Source: JAAURB01 sp049649525 (GTDB taxonomy: Bacteria; Cyanobacteriota; Cyanobacteriia; Cyanobacteriales; Microcoleaceae). From it: a stretch of 64,000 bases of DNA. The stretch is taken from the NCBI GenBank assembly GCA_049649525.1, contig JBARZE010000002.1, positions 124,001-188,000 on the forward strand. Direction: 5' to 3'. The notes beneath the pieces were generated by a model. That model ran no database searches. It worked only from the letters and a program-made list of their open reading frames with translations, and was not told the origin of the DNA. Each line of letters begins with the position of its first letter. Within the stretch, counting starts at the first letter, position 1. Positions 8,891-17,562 of this stretch are shown in pieces. The position numbers were made by a program, and so were the translations under genes.

Positions 8891-9958
8891 ATGTCTGTTA
8901 TACTAATTATTTTTGGCCTACTTTTAATTATTGCGATTCAAGTTGATATTTGGTTTACAACATTAACTCTAGGGGGGGGTGGGCCTATAACCGGCCGATT
9001 ATCTGCATGGTTATGGTTAGCTGCATTGAAGATTCATAAAAAAAGTTCTAATCACCGACTGTTATCAACCGTTGGATTTTTCTTACTGGTTTGTATACCT
9101 GTTTTCTGGTTTTTCTTTACTTGGCTGGGATGGGTTTCTCTATTCACTTCCGTTCCCACAGCGGTTATTGGGGGTTCCGATAAACTACCCGCCACCATAT
9201 TAGAAAGAATCTATTTTACCGGTTTTACTTTATCGACTTTAGGCATGGGAGATTATCAACCATCAGGACCTGTTTGGCAACTTCTGACAACTGTTGCCTC
9301 CATTCAAGGCTTCTTTCAAGTCACTTTAACCTTTGCTTACTTAATTCCGATTGTTTCAGCCGCCAGTCGTAAACGTTCTTTTGCGGCTTACATTACTTGC
9401 CTGGGCGGTACACCAGATGAAATTATCACTAGAGCTTGGAATGGGAAAGACTTCGGACAATTTGATCAACATTTAATTGCTTTAGCTCCCATGCTCACTC
9501 AAGAAGGAGAATCCCATTTAACTTATCCAATATTACATTATTTTCATACCGTAGAACGCTCTCGTTCGGCTGTATTAAGTGTAGCGGCGCTAGACGAGGC
9601 CTTGACTATTTTACAATATGGACTACCTGCTCAATATCAACCTGATGGTGCGGCATTAAAAACCACTCGCCGAGCGATCGCCGCTTTTTTAAATACATTA
9701 ACCACCGCTTATATAGAACCTGCTTCGATTAATCCCGTTTTACCAAATTTGACTTTACTGCGAAAACATCAAATTCCCACTGTCAGTGATGAGCAATTTC
9801 AAACAGCAATCAAACCCTTAACTCAACGGCGACGCTTATTACTGGCTTTACTCGATAATGAAGGATGGCAATGGGATGCGATTTCTTCTAGCCGAGTGAC
9901 GAACCGTGGCGCTCATTTAGATGATGAAACAATGATAGATCAGGCGAAGCTCCATTAA
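8891..9958 (+). CDS. Two-pore-helix potassium channel-like membrane protein
   Basis: A 355-residue protein with an N-terminal transmembrane helix (residues 3-22), a second at about 58-82, a re-entrant pore region and a third helix at about 130-155. The pore carries TLGMGDY at 116-122, matching the K+ channel filter T-x-G-[YF/M]-G-D. Met in place of the usual Tyr/Phe is a variation and could alter selectivity. The ~200-residue C-terminal part (from RKRSFAAYITCLGG) is cytoplasmic, mostly helical and unlike an RCK domain; I do not recognise it. Start GTG/ATG choice: the ATG at 8891 precedes the first helix directly. Confidence 0.78.
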   Translation: MSVILIIFGLLLIIAIQVDIWFTTLTLGGGGPITGRLSAWLWLAALKIHKKSSNHRLLSTVGFFLLVCIPVFWFFFTWLGWVSLFTSVPTAVIGGSDKLPATILERIYFTGFTLSTLGMGDYQPSGPVWQLLTTVASIQGFFQVTLTFAYLIPIVSAASRKRSFAAYITCLGGTPDEIITRAWNGKDFGQFDQHLIALAPMLTQEGESHLTYPILHYFHTVERSRSAVLSVAALDEALTILQYGLPAQYQPDGAALKTTRRAIAAFLNTLTTAYIEPASINPVLPNLTLLRKHQIPTVSDEQFQTAIKPLTQRRRLLLALLDNEGWQWDAISSSRVTNRGAHLDDETMIDQAKLH

Positions 9959-10007
9959 AAAAAATAGAGACGCTCAATAGAACGCCTCTACAATATAGCT
10001 CGTGGTT

Positions 10008-10062
10008 TTTAGTCGTTAGTTTTTAGTATTTAGTAGATTTCTAATAACTAATAACTAATAAC
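10008..10062. repeat. Short tandem/inverted repeat between convergent genes
   Basis: The stretch has several copies of a TAATAACT-type heptamer/octamer (ctaataactaataactaat) and, before it, the inverted version (gtcgttagtttttagtattt). The two halves can fold together. It sits between the convergent channel and groEL genes and may act as a bidirectional terminator; the copy number is small. Confidence 0.5.
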
Positions 10063-10079
10063 TTTCAGTCCATGAAGAT

Positions 10080-11711
10080 TTAGTAGTCGAAGTCACCCAT
10101 GCCGCCACCGGGTGCAGGTGCGCCGTCTTTAGGTTCTGGTTTGTCAACTACAATACATTCTGTGGTTAAGACCATCCCAGCGATAGAGGCGGCGTTTTGA
10201 ATCGCAGAACGAGTTACTTTCGCGGGGTCAACAATACCTGCTGCAAACAGATCAATATATTCACCCGTTGCTGCGTTGTAACCGACGTTGAATTCTTTTT
10301 CCTTAACGCGCTCAGCCACAACAGCACCGTTTTCACCCGCGTTTTCTGCAATTCGTTTTAGCGGAGCAGAGAGCGCCCGAGAAACGATTAATGCACCCGT
10401 TAACGCTTCGCTCTTGAGGTTAGTATTTGCCCATTCTTCCACTTGCGGCGCGAGGTGAGCCAGAGTTGTACCACCACCGGGAACAATTCCTTCTTCAACC
10501 GCTGCTTTAGTGGCGTTAATGGCATCTTCTAAGCGTAATTTACGGTCTTTCATTTCAGTTTCAGTGGCGGCTCCCACCTTAACAACCGCAACCCCACCAG
10601 ATAACTTAGCTAAACGTTCTTGCAGTTTTTCTTGGTCGTAGGAAGAATCACTTTCATCCATCTGACGACGAATTTGCTCACAACGAGATTTAACTGCCGC
10701 TTCATTACCTTCTGCAACAATTGTGGTGTTGTCTTTGGTGATCGTAATGCGACGAGCCGTACCCAACATTTCTAGTTTAGTGGTTTCGAGTTTAAGACCC
10801 GCATCTTCAGTAATCACTTGACCACCGGTGAGAACTGCGATATCTTCAAGCATGGCTTTACGGCGATCGCCAAATCCAGGTGCTTTGACTGCAGCCACAT
10901 TCAGCACACCCCGCAAACGGTTCACCACTAAAGTGGCTAAGGCTTCTTTCTCGATATCTTCAGCCAGAATCATCAAGGGCTTACCAGCTCGTGCAACTTG
11001 TTCGAGCACAGGGACTAAATCTTGAACCAGATTAATTTTTTTATCGGTTAACAGAATTAAAGGCTCTTCTAAAACCGCTTCCATCCGTTCGGTATCGGTG
11101 GCAAAATAAGGGGAAATATACCCTTTATCAAACCGCATCCCTTCAGTGATTTCTAGTTCAGTGGTCATGGACTTTCCTTCTTCAAGGGAAATCACACCTT
11201 CTTTACCCACTTTATCCATCGCATCAGCAATCATCTGACCGACTTCTTCGTCGTTTCCAGCTGAGATGGAACCCACTTGAGCAATGGCTGTGGAATCTTC
11301 GACTGGGCGGGCATGTTCTGCAATTTTTTCAACTAAGAAATTAGTTGCTTTATCAATTCCGCGCTTCAGTTCAATGGGGTTAGCGCCTGCTGCGACGTTG
11401 CGTAATCCTTCTTTAACAATTGCGTGAGCCAGTACAGTCGCGGTTGTGGTTCCGTCTCCGGCTGCGTCGTTTGTTTTGGAAGCCGCTTGACGAATCAGAG
11501 AGACCCCAGTATTCTCAACATTATCTTCGAGTTCAATTTCTTTGGCAATGGTGACCCCGTCATTGACAATTTGAGGGGCACCAAATTTCTTTTCGAGTAC
11601 AACATTACGACCTTTAGGGCCAAGAGTAACCGCCACAGACTCTGCTAGAATGTCCATTCCCTTCTCAAGGGCTCGACGAGCATTTTCGTTGTAAATAATG
11701 CGCTTAGCCAT
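10080..11711 (-). CDS. groL: Chaperonin GroEL (60 kDa)
   Basis: A 543-residue group I chaperonin that refolds proteins inside a double-ring complex with GroES, using ATP in the cytoplasm. The start MAKRIIYNENARRALEKG, the nucleotide-binding DGTTTATVLA near 86-95 and the PGGGT segment near 413 are intact. The C-terminus ends in GGGMGDFDY. It follows groES by about 110 bp on the same strand and shares its CIRCE-controlled promoter, so this is the operon-encoded copy; cyanobacteria usually have a second, solitary groEL. Confidence 0.98.
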   Translation of the reverse strand: MAKRIIYNENARRALEKGMDILAESVAVTLGPKGRNVVLEKKFGAPQIVNDGVTIAKEIELEDNVENTGVSLIRQAASKTNDAAGDGTTTATVLAHAIVKEGLRNVAAGANPIELKRGIDKATNFLVEKIAEHARPVEDSTAIAQVGSISAGNDEEVGQMIADAMDKVGKEGVISLEEGKSMTTELEITEGMRFDKGYISPYFATDTERMEAVLEEPLILLTDKKINLVQDLVPVLEQVARAGKPLMILAEDIEKEALATLVVNRLRGVLNVAAVKAPGFGDRRKAMLEDIAVLTGGQVITEDAGLKLETTKLEMLGTARRITITKDNTTIVAEGNEAAVKSRCEQIRRQMDESDSSYDQEKLQERLAKLSGGVAVVKVGAATETEMKDRKLRLEDAINATKAAVEEGIVPGGGTTLAHLAPQVEEWANTNLKSEALTGALIVSRALSAPLKRIAENAGENGAVVAERVKEKEFNVGYNAATGEYIDLFAAGIVDPAKVTRSAIQNAASIAGMVLTTECIVVDKPEPKDGAPAPGGGMGDFDY

Positions 11712-11821
11712 AGTATGTTTTGTCCTGAATATTGTATGGGTGTATGAGTAATGACTTCAGTTGTGAAGTCTTAAACAATAGAAAATTAAGTGCTGTCCAT
11801 TGAAGCGCTTCTACAGCACTT

Positions 11822-12133
11822 CTAGTTAACAACAGCTAAAATATCTTTTTCAGCAAGTAGGATGTATTCTTCGCTGCCGAGTTTAATGTCTGTTCCGGCA
11901 TATTTGGAATAAAGCACTTTGTCACCGACTTTGACATCGAGTTCAGCCCGAGATCCATCATCGTTGCGTTTTCCGGGGCCGACAGAGACGATTTCTCCCA
12001 CTTGGGGCTTTTCTTTGGCCGCATCGGGTAATAAAATTCCACCGGCTGTTTTTTCTTCAGACTCGCTGATTTTAATGAAAACGCGATCGCCTAGAGGTTG
12101 TACAGTCGAAACACTTAGGGATACAGCAGCCAT
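11822..12133 (-). CDS. groS: Co-chaperonin GroES (10 kDa)
   Basis: A 103-residue co-chaperonin starting MAAVSLSVSTVQPLGDRV. The mobile loop (SEEKTAGGILLPDAAKEKP, about residues 26-44) and the roof hairpin are present. An upstream in-frame TTG at 12139 is possible, but AGGAG at 12142-12146 is 8 nt before the ATG at 12133, which I prefer. It is first in the groES-groEL operon. Confidence 0.97.
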   Translation of the reverse strand: MAAVSLSVSTVQPLGDRVFIKISESEEKTAGGILLPDAAKEKPQVGEIVSVGPGKRNDDGSRAELDVKVGDKVLYSKYAGTDIKLGSEEYILLAEKDILAVVN

Positions 12134-12240
12134 TGGCAAATCTCCTTATAGATAGTTTGAACATATTTTGAGTCATGGTGCATTGATCAATCACAAATCA
12201 ACGCTTCAGCTTTCGTCACAGTGTTGATTTGTGTTCACAG

Positions 12241-12267
12241 TTAGCACTCTTAACTCCTGAGTGCTAA
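12241..12267 (-). promoter_or_regulatory. CIRCE operator (HrcA site)
   Basis: TTAGCACTC, 9 nt, GAGTGCTAA: a perfect match to the CIRCE inverted repeat recognised by the heat-shock repressor HrcA. It lies 108 bp before groES and overlaps the start region of the predicted promoter, so it should block transcription at normal temperature. Confidence 0.96.
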
Positions 12268-12295
12268 TTTAGCGAACAGAGCGATCTGATGGCAA
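12266..12295 (-). promoter_or_regulatory. Predicted SigA-type groESL promoter
   Basis: On the minus strand TTGCCA (12295-12290) and TAAATT (12271-12266) are separated by 18 bp. The -10 box abuts and overlaps the CIRCE operator, as expected for HrcA repression of this promoter. It was found by eye, without a score. Confidence 0.5.
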
Positions 12296-12355
12296 CAACC
12301 CCATCAGTACGGGTTCCCGAACTATTCAAGTTAGAGTAAACTCAGGTACTAGGAT

Positions 12356-12382
12356 TTGCCTAGCCTAGCCCAGGCTAGGCAA
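12356..12382. repeat. Perfect 11-bp palindrome between divergent genes
   Basis: TTGCCTAGCCT, a 5-nt loop AGCCC, then AGGCTAGGCAA form a perfect GC-rich hairpin. It lies upstream of both groES and the 2Fe-2S gene. A short T-rich run follows on the plus strand. It could terminate an upstream transcript, be a protein-binding dyad, or be a small repeat element. Confidence 0.75.
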
Positions 12383-12503
12383 TTGTTTCGCTGTTTTCCC
12401 TCTCACCTGCGATCGCGCCCAAAACTGCGACGGCTGATAATGGATCATGCTCAGAGATTGATAGAATTGAGCAATGAAGCCAGTAATGAACAATGAGTGA
12501 CCC

Positions 12504-12917
12504 ATGACCAACGACAGTATCCCTGACCCACCTCAATATTGTCCGGCTCAAACGGCTGTATCGGCCTTAAGTTTAGATAAAATCCAGCGTCACATTTTCA
12601 TTTGTGCTGACCAAACCAAACCTAAATGTTGTTCTAAACAAGCCAGTATAGAAGCATGGAATTATCTCAAACAACGCTTGAAAGAATTAAATCTTGACCA
12701 ACCCACAGAAAACCGACCGAGTTGTATCTTTCGCACCAAAGCCAACTGTTTACGAGTCTGTTGTGATGGCCCGATATTGCTAGTATATCCCGATGGAGTT
12801 TGGTATCATTCAGCAACGATACCCGTAATTGAGCGGATCATTCAAGAACATTTGATCCAAAATCAAGTCGTTACAGAATACGCTATTTTACAGCGTTCTT
12901 TACCGAATATAGATTAG
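12504..12917 (+). CDS. Thioredoxin-like [2Fe-2S] ferredoxin-domain protein
   Basis: A 137-residue soluble protein. The cysteine pattern C34, C42/C43, C82, C86/C87 with FICADQTKPKCC and NCLRVCCDGP matches the thioredoxin-like 2Fe-2S ferredoxins common in cyanobacteria, followed by the conserved VYPDGVWYHSATIPVIE and the C-terminal helix. It probably carries electrons or holds a cluster; the partner is unknown. It is divergent from groES with a 370-bp spacer. Confidence 0.85.
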   Translation: MTNDSIPDPPQYCPAQTAVSALSLDKIQRHIFICADQTKPKCCSKQASIEAWNYLKQRLKELNLDQPTENRPSCIFRTKANCLRVCCDGPILLVYPDGVWYHSATIPVIERIIQEHLIQNQVVTEYAILQRSLPNID

Positions 12918-13286
12918 TCCCACCTACAGGCCGCGACGGGATTTTGTACCCTTTGAGCCCTCTGTACAGCAATGAGTATTTGATATAATGTATGTTAGTT
13001 GAGTACAATTGATCACAATATTGCTGGTATATCAGGGGGTTTACTGACACCATTGATATTAAAGTCAGATCGCTGAATCGATTTATTGATTAAATTACTT
13101 AAAACTTTCAATAAAAAGCATATACTAATTTGCTCTACTGGGTATCCTAAAGCATAGAGAAGAGTATATCTCTTTCGTACACTCGGCTTGAAGATGGATA
13201 AACCCGCCCTATCTTCCGGCTAGATTCAACTACGATTCTAGTAATCATTATCTAAATTTGCGGGATATGTTCAACGGACTATCAAG
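12918..13286. other. Intergenic region, 369 bp
   Basis: This is the leader region of the downstream response regulator. It is AT-rich with no clear hairpin, promoter pair or small gene that I can support. Confidence 0.35.
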
Positions 13287-13937
13287 ATGAAAGAACTCAA
13301 CGATGGCGAGCAACGACGGCTGATGCTGGTCGATGACGACCCCAACCTGATTTTACTGGTTAGAGATTATCTAGAATTTCGCGGTTACGAAGTTGTGACG
13401 GCTGAAAATGGTGTAGAAGCGCTCAAGATCCTGCAAAATAATGATGTGCCTGACTTGATTATTTGTGACATCATGATGCCGGAGATGGATGGTTATACGT
13501 TAGTCAAAATCATTCGAGATGACCCTCAGACGAATTGGATTCCTGTTTTGTTCCTCTCAGCTAAAGGTCAAAGTCAGGATAAAGTCAAAGGGTTAAATAC
13601 AGGGGCTGATGTTTATATTGTTAAACCCTTTGAACCCGAAGAACTGGTCGCTCAAGTCGAATCTTCTCTCAGACAAGCCTCTCGCTTAATTACTCGCCCC
13701 AAAACAGGAATGGAAGGGACTCCCGTCATTCAAGTTCGTCGGGACGTTGAACTAACACCCACAGAACTAAAAGTGGTTCAATTAGTGGCTCAAGGAATGG
13801 CAAACCGAGAAATTGCCAAAATTATGAAAGTCAGTCAACGAACGATTGAAAGCCATGTGAGTAATATGTTGAGTAAAACGGGGCTTCATAATCGGACTGA
13901 ATTGGCTCGTTGGGCAATGGAAAGTCAGAAAGCTTAA
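13287..13937 (+). CDS. NarL/LuxR-type response regulator
   Basis: A 216-residue two-domain regulator. The receiver domain (residues 11-125) has the acidic pair at D16/D17, the phospho-acceptor D61 in IICDIMMPEMDG and the conserved Lys in YIVKPFEPEEL. The C-terminal LuxR-type helix-turn-helix is at about 152-208 (LTPTELKVVQLVAQG, then VSQRTIESHVSNMLSKTG). It binds DNA as a dimer when phosphorylated, by family rule. It has the layout of the Ycf29-type cyanobacterial regulators, but I cannot fix orthology. No histidine kinase is adjacent. A second regulator of the same layout lies at 45907. Confidence 0.9.
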   Translation: MKELNDGEQRRLMLVDDDPNLILLVRDYLEFRGYEVVTAENGVEALKILQNNDVPDLIICDIMMPEMDGYTLVKIIRDDPQTNWIPVLFLSAKGQSQDKVKGLNTGADVYIVKPFEPEELVAQVESSLRQASRLITRPKTGMEGTPVIQVRRDVELTPTELKVVQLVAQGMANREIAKIMKVSQRTIESHVSNMLSKTGLHNRTELARWAMESQKA

Positions 13938-14567
13938 CTAATATCAGAACAACGATGTTGAGTTATTCATGATTCGGGTCATGAAACGGTATACTAGAAT
14001 TAAGTCATATTTGTACTCAATATTATTATAGAACAGTACGAAACCCTAAGTACTCAATGTCTCTGGTTATCTCTCTTTCACCTATGAAGTGAAAAGAGTA
14101 TTGGTCGAAACAGAGGTGATGAATTAGGAATTTTACTCAAGAGGACCCAGGGGAAATATTCCCTGAAAAAGAGTCATCTGATCCTAATGCTGTACAACCT
14201 TTTTCGGTTTTTTACCCGTAAACATCTTCAAAAATCCCTAAACAAACTGATTAAAACAAATCCTTATTAGGTTAAATTTAACTCAATATATCGCTCAACT
14301 CGGGTAAAAAATTTACCGAGTCAACTGTTTTGTCAATATTTTGATAAATGTAGACTCAAATCCGTTTCTATACTTTCTAGGGAGGGAAATGATTTTTCAT
14401 ATAATAATAAAGCGTTTAATTATCTTTTCTTTCCTAAAAGATGATAGGGATCGCGGCTAAATGCTATTAATCGGATAATTCATCTTAACATTTGGTTGAG
14501 TAATAAATGCTAAAATGAAACTTTAGATTAAATTCATTATCTACAAATATTTAGGTTATAACTTTCT
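13938..14567. other. Intergenic region, 630 bp, with stable hairpins
   Basis: No credible protein gene is present. Several stem-loops occur at 14030-14190: AGTAC/GTACT around 14035-14055, CTCT..TTTCAC/GTGAAAAGAG around 14071-14098, and AGGGGAA/TTCCCT around 14149-14165. They are close together, which is compatible with a structured 3' UTR or a small RNA. No terminator with a long T-run was identified. Confidence 0.45.
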
Positions 14568-15089
14568 ATGTCTAATGTTAGAAGCCGTCTGTCTATCTTT
14601 GTAGACGGTAACAATATGTTCTACGCGCAGCAAAAAAATGGGTGGTTTTTTGATCCTAAGCGAGTTTTGTCCTATTTTCGAGACGAACAACCCGATATTA
14701 TTTTAATTAATGCCTTTTGGTATACGGGCATCAAAGACCCCCAAGACCAACGAGGATTTAGAGATGCTTTAATTAGTTTGGGTTACACCGTACGGGTCAA
14801 AACCCTAAAAGAATATTATGATGATAGTTCGGGACGCTATTCTCAAAAAGCTAACCTCGATATCGAAATTGTTGTTGATATGTTTAATACCGTCGCTCAG
14901 TACGATCGTGTCGTTTTGTTTAGTGGGGACGGAGATTTTGAACGGGCGATTGAGTTATTACGTTCTAAAAATACCCATATTACTGTAGTATCGACGGAAG
15001 GAATGATTGCGCGAGAACTCCGTAACGCCACCGACCGCTATATTGATTTAAATGATGTTCGAGAAAGTATTGAAAAAGTCGAGTTTTGA
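14568..15089 (+). CDS. LabA-like NYN-domain protein
   Basis: A 173-residue protein filling a single NYN (PIN-like nuclease) domain. The acidic residues expected to bind metal are visible: D13 in FVDGNN, D98 and D104 in LDIEIVVDM, and D121/D123 in SGDGDFE. The family includes LabA, which affects circadian output in Synechococcus, and NYN-domain RNases. By family it may cleave RNA; activity here is inferred. It is transcribed alone, 174 bp before leuA. Confidence 0.9.
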   Translation: MSNVRSRLSIFVDGNNMFYAQQKNGWFFDPKRVLSYFRDEQPDIILINAFWYTGIKDPQDQRGFRDALISLGYTVRVKTLKEYYDDSSGRYSQKANLDIEIVVDMFNTVAQYDRVVLFSGDGDFERAIELLRSKNTHITVVSTEGMIARELRNATDRYIDLNDVRESIEKVEF

Positions 15090-15248
15090 GGTAAGATATT
15101 AAAATGATATTTCCTCGTTCTCAGAAATTAATCCTCAAACTCCGGCAATGGAGCACCGTCAGAGCCGGCGGTCTTATTCTGCTGCGAAACTAAATTTTAT
15201 CGAACTTAATCTTAATACTGATTTCATTCACAACATCTTACTGATATT

Positions 15249-15253
15249 GGAGG
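15249..15253 (+). promoter_or_regulatory. Ribosome binding site of leuA
   Basis: GGAGG lies 10 nt before the ATG at 15264 and fixes the leuA start. Confidence 0.75.
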
Positions 15254-15263
15254 TTTTCTGACG

Positions 15264-16859
15264 ATGACGGCTCAGCCCAACTCAGACCGGATTATCATTT
15301 TTGATACCACCTTGCGCGATGGGGAACAATCTCCCGGCGCGACTTTAAATGTAGACGAAAAGCTCACCGTTGCCCGACAACTCGCTCGTTTGAACGTTGA
15401 TGTAATTGAAGCTGGATTTGCTGTTGCGAGTTTGGGAGATTTTGAAGCCATTTCTCGCATTGCTGAAACAGTCGGAACCGAAAAAGGGCCTACTATTTGT
15501 AGTTTAGCACGGGCCGTGAAAAAAGATATCGAAGCCGCTGCTAAAGCCGTTAAACCCGCTGCTCATCAACGCATTCATACTTTTATCGCCACCTCAGATA
15601 TCCATTTACAACATAAATTGCGTAAAACCCGTGCCGAAGTCTTAGACATTACCGCAGAAATGGTGGCTTATGCCAAGTCTTTTGTGGAGGATATCGAATT
15701 TTCCCCCGAAGATGCCGGACGCTCTGATCCTGAATTTCTCTATCAAGTGTTAGAACAAGCTATAGCAGCGGGTGCAACCACAGTTAATATCCCCGATACA
15801 GTGGGTTATACAACTCCGGCAGAATTTGGGGCTTTAATTCGTGGAATTAAGGAAAATGTTCCGAATATTGACAGCGCGATTATCTCCGTTCATGGTCATA
15901 ATGACTTGGGTTTAGCCGTTGCCAATTTCCTAGAGGCCGTGAAAAATGGGGCGCGACAACTCGAATGTACGATTAACGGCATTGGGGAAAGGGCTGGAAA
16001 TGCAGCTTTAGAAGAATTGGTGATGGCCTTGCACGTCCGCCGACAATATTTTAACCCTTTCTTTGGTCGTCCGGCAGAGTCGGAAGAAGCTTTAAGTCAA
16101 ATTAATACCCGCGAAATTTACAAGACCTCTCGTTTGGTGTCTAATTTAACCGGGATGTTGGTACAGCCGAATAAAGCGATTGTGGGAGCCAATGCGTTTG
16201 CTCATGAGTCGGGTATTCATCAAGACGGGGTGTTAAAAAATAAGCTCACCTACGAGATTATGGATGCTCAGTCGATTGGGTTAAAAGATAATCAAATCGT
16301 TTTGGGCAAACATTCCGGTCGTCATGCCTTTTCTACCCGTCTACAAGAACTCGGATTTGACTTATCTGACAACGAAATTAATAAAGCCTTTATCCGGTTT
16401 AAAGATTTGGCAGATAAGAAAAAAGAGGTGACAGATTGGGATTTGGAAGCCATTGTTAATGATGAAATCCGGCAAGTGCCAGAACTATTCCATTTAGAAT
16501 GGGTACAGGTATCTTGTGGTGACCATTCTCGCCCCACTGCGACTGTGAGTTTGCGAACTCCAACAGGAGAAGAATTAACTGATGCAGCCATTGGTACAGG
16601 CCCGGTCGATGCAGTTTATAAAGCGATTAATCGGGTAACTAATGTGCCGAATGAATTGATCGAGTTCTCCGTCCAGTCTGTGACAGCGGGAATTGATGCG
16701 ATTGGAGAGGTGACCATTCGTTTGCGTTACCGAGGACGAGTGTTTTCTGGTCATGCCGCCAATACAGACATTATTGTGGCTTCTGCTCAAGCCTATGTTA
16801 ATGCTCTAAATCGGTTGTATGCAGCACAACAGTCTCAAAAACAAGAAGTGATGGTTTAA
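15264..16859 (+). CDS. leuA: 2-isopropylmalate synthase
   Basis: A 531-residue enzyme that condenses acetyl-CoA with 2-ketoisovalerate, the first committed step of leucine synthesis. DTTLRDGEQSPG at 14-25 and the metal-binding HGHNDLG near 211-217 are intact, as is the AHESGIHQDG segment. A C-terminal LeuA regulatory domain (from about 395) is complete, so leucine feedback is expected. The length is typical of the bacterial long form. It is followed by an imperfect hairpin and a duplicated intergenic element. Confidence 0.97.
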   Translation: MTAQPNSDRIIIFDTTLRDGEQSPGATLNVDEKLTVARQLARLNVDVIEAGFAVASLGDFEAISRIAETVGTEKGPTICSLARAVKKDIEAAAKAVKPAAHQRIHTFIATSDIHLQHKLRKTRAEVLDITAEMVAYAKSFVEDIEFSPEDAGRSDPEFLYQVLEQAIAAGATTVNIPDTVGYTTPAEFGALIRGIKENVPNIDSAIISVHGHNDLGLAVANFLEAVKNGARQLECTINGIGERAGNAALEELVMALHVRRQYFNPFFGRPAESEEALSQINTREIYKTSRLVSNLTGMLVQPNKAIVGANAFAHESGIHQDGVLKNKLTYEIMDAQSIGLKDNQIVLGKHSGRHAFSTRLQELGFDLSDNEINKAFIRFKDLADKKKEVTDWDLEAIVNDEIRQVPELFHLEWVQVSCGDHSRPTATVSLRTPTGEELTDAAIGTGPVDAVYKAINRVTNVPNELIEFSVQSVTAGIDAIGEVTIRLRYRGRVFSGHAANTDIIVASAQAYVNALNRLYAAQQSQKQEVMV

Positions 16860-16873
16860 GCGTCGTGATTAAC

Positions 16874-16933
16874 GGGTATGGGGGAAGATTGAATGTTGTG
16901 TATTTTATCTACAATTTTCCCGATACCCCCATA
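16874..16933 (+). terminator. Possible hairpin downstream of leuA
   Basis: GGGTATGGGGGAA around 16874-16886 can pair imperfectly with TTTTCCCGATACCC around 16915-16928; a second pairing, TATGGGGG with CCCCCATA (16926-16933), competes. There is no T-run, so termination is uncertain. Confidence 0.35.
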
Positions 16934-16942
16934 ATAATAGGA

Positions 16943-17284
16943 ATTTGTCAATACTCGTTTACAAACTGTTACTTAAAGTTAGATAAATTCATGCAACGGC
17001 AAAGAGCGATCAAGGGAAGAGCTTTAGAAATTTCTACGAGTTTTCTATGGTTGAAGAGGGTAAAATTTGATGTAGTTATACCTCCCCTCTGATTATTAAA
17101 ATATCATAGAAGCTGAAATAACGCAATCTCGTTGCTTATTGAGAACTATTCTCAGCCAAAAATCACCCGAATCTGGCTATTTAATTGAAATTTTAAACGA
17201 ATTAACAGAATATAATAATCTCAGATTATAACTTACCTGTGAGAATGATATGGAAGTTTGATCTTTAATTTACGGTAATGGCTG
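16943..17284. repeat. Direct repeat, copy 1 (~342 bp)
   Basis: This segment aligns with 18359-18701 at an offset of 1416 bp almost without indels. The core 17096-17231 matches 18512-18647 at all but three of 136 positions by my reading, while the outer parts are clearly more diverged. The last bases correspond to the final codons (TQPLP, stop) of the gene at 18685. The core holds a perfect TGAGAA-cta-TTCTCA hairpin and an AGCC/GGCT pairing. Confidence 0.9.
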
Positions 17285-17540
17285 AGTAGAATTTGTATCA
17301 ACCTGAGTTTTAGGTGCTAGTTCTTTTATATAATCTACTAATGAATCCTCATAACTGATTCTTAGTTTATTGTCTGAAAATAACATTTCTGAGCGATTCA
17401 TAGAGTTTATTAAATCAATCCAGCATATTTTTCTATGATCCAGATAGTATCAGGAAACTCTTCCTCTTCCAAGTATTCAATACATACCTGATTGCCATTT
17501 GAGAATCGAAACTCAATCTTAGACTTACTTTGATGATTTT
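17270..17540 (-). pseudogene. Remnant of an unknown gene fused to the repeat end
   Basis: On the minus strand a protein-like stretch without a start (KIEFRFSNGNQVCIEYLEEE, then FPDTIWIIEKYA) runs to a stop, and after a one-base shift continues as WIDLINSMNRSEMLFSDNK and LRISYEDSLVDYIKEL down to STQPLP and the stop at 17270. It looks like the 3' end of a decayed gene with one frameshift. The parent family is not recognised. Confidence 0.4.
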
Positions 17541-17562
17541 TCTAAGAAAAATTATGGGATAA

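Noticed and set aside
10008..10062. tRNA or small RNA at the groEL end
   Set aside because: The region is a low-complexity TAATAACT repeat with no tRNA-like T-loop.
16865..17092. 75-codon frame after leuA
   Set aside because: It runs through the leuA hairpin and into the duplicated element; composition is not protein-like.
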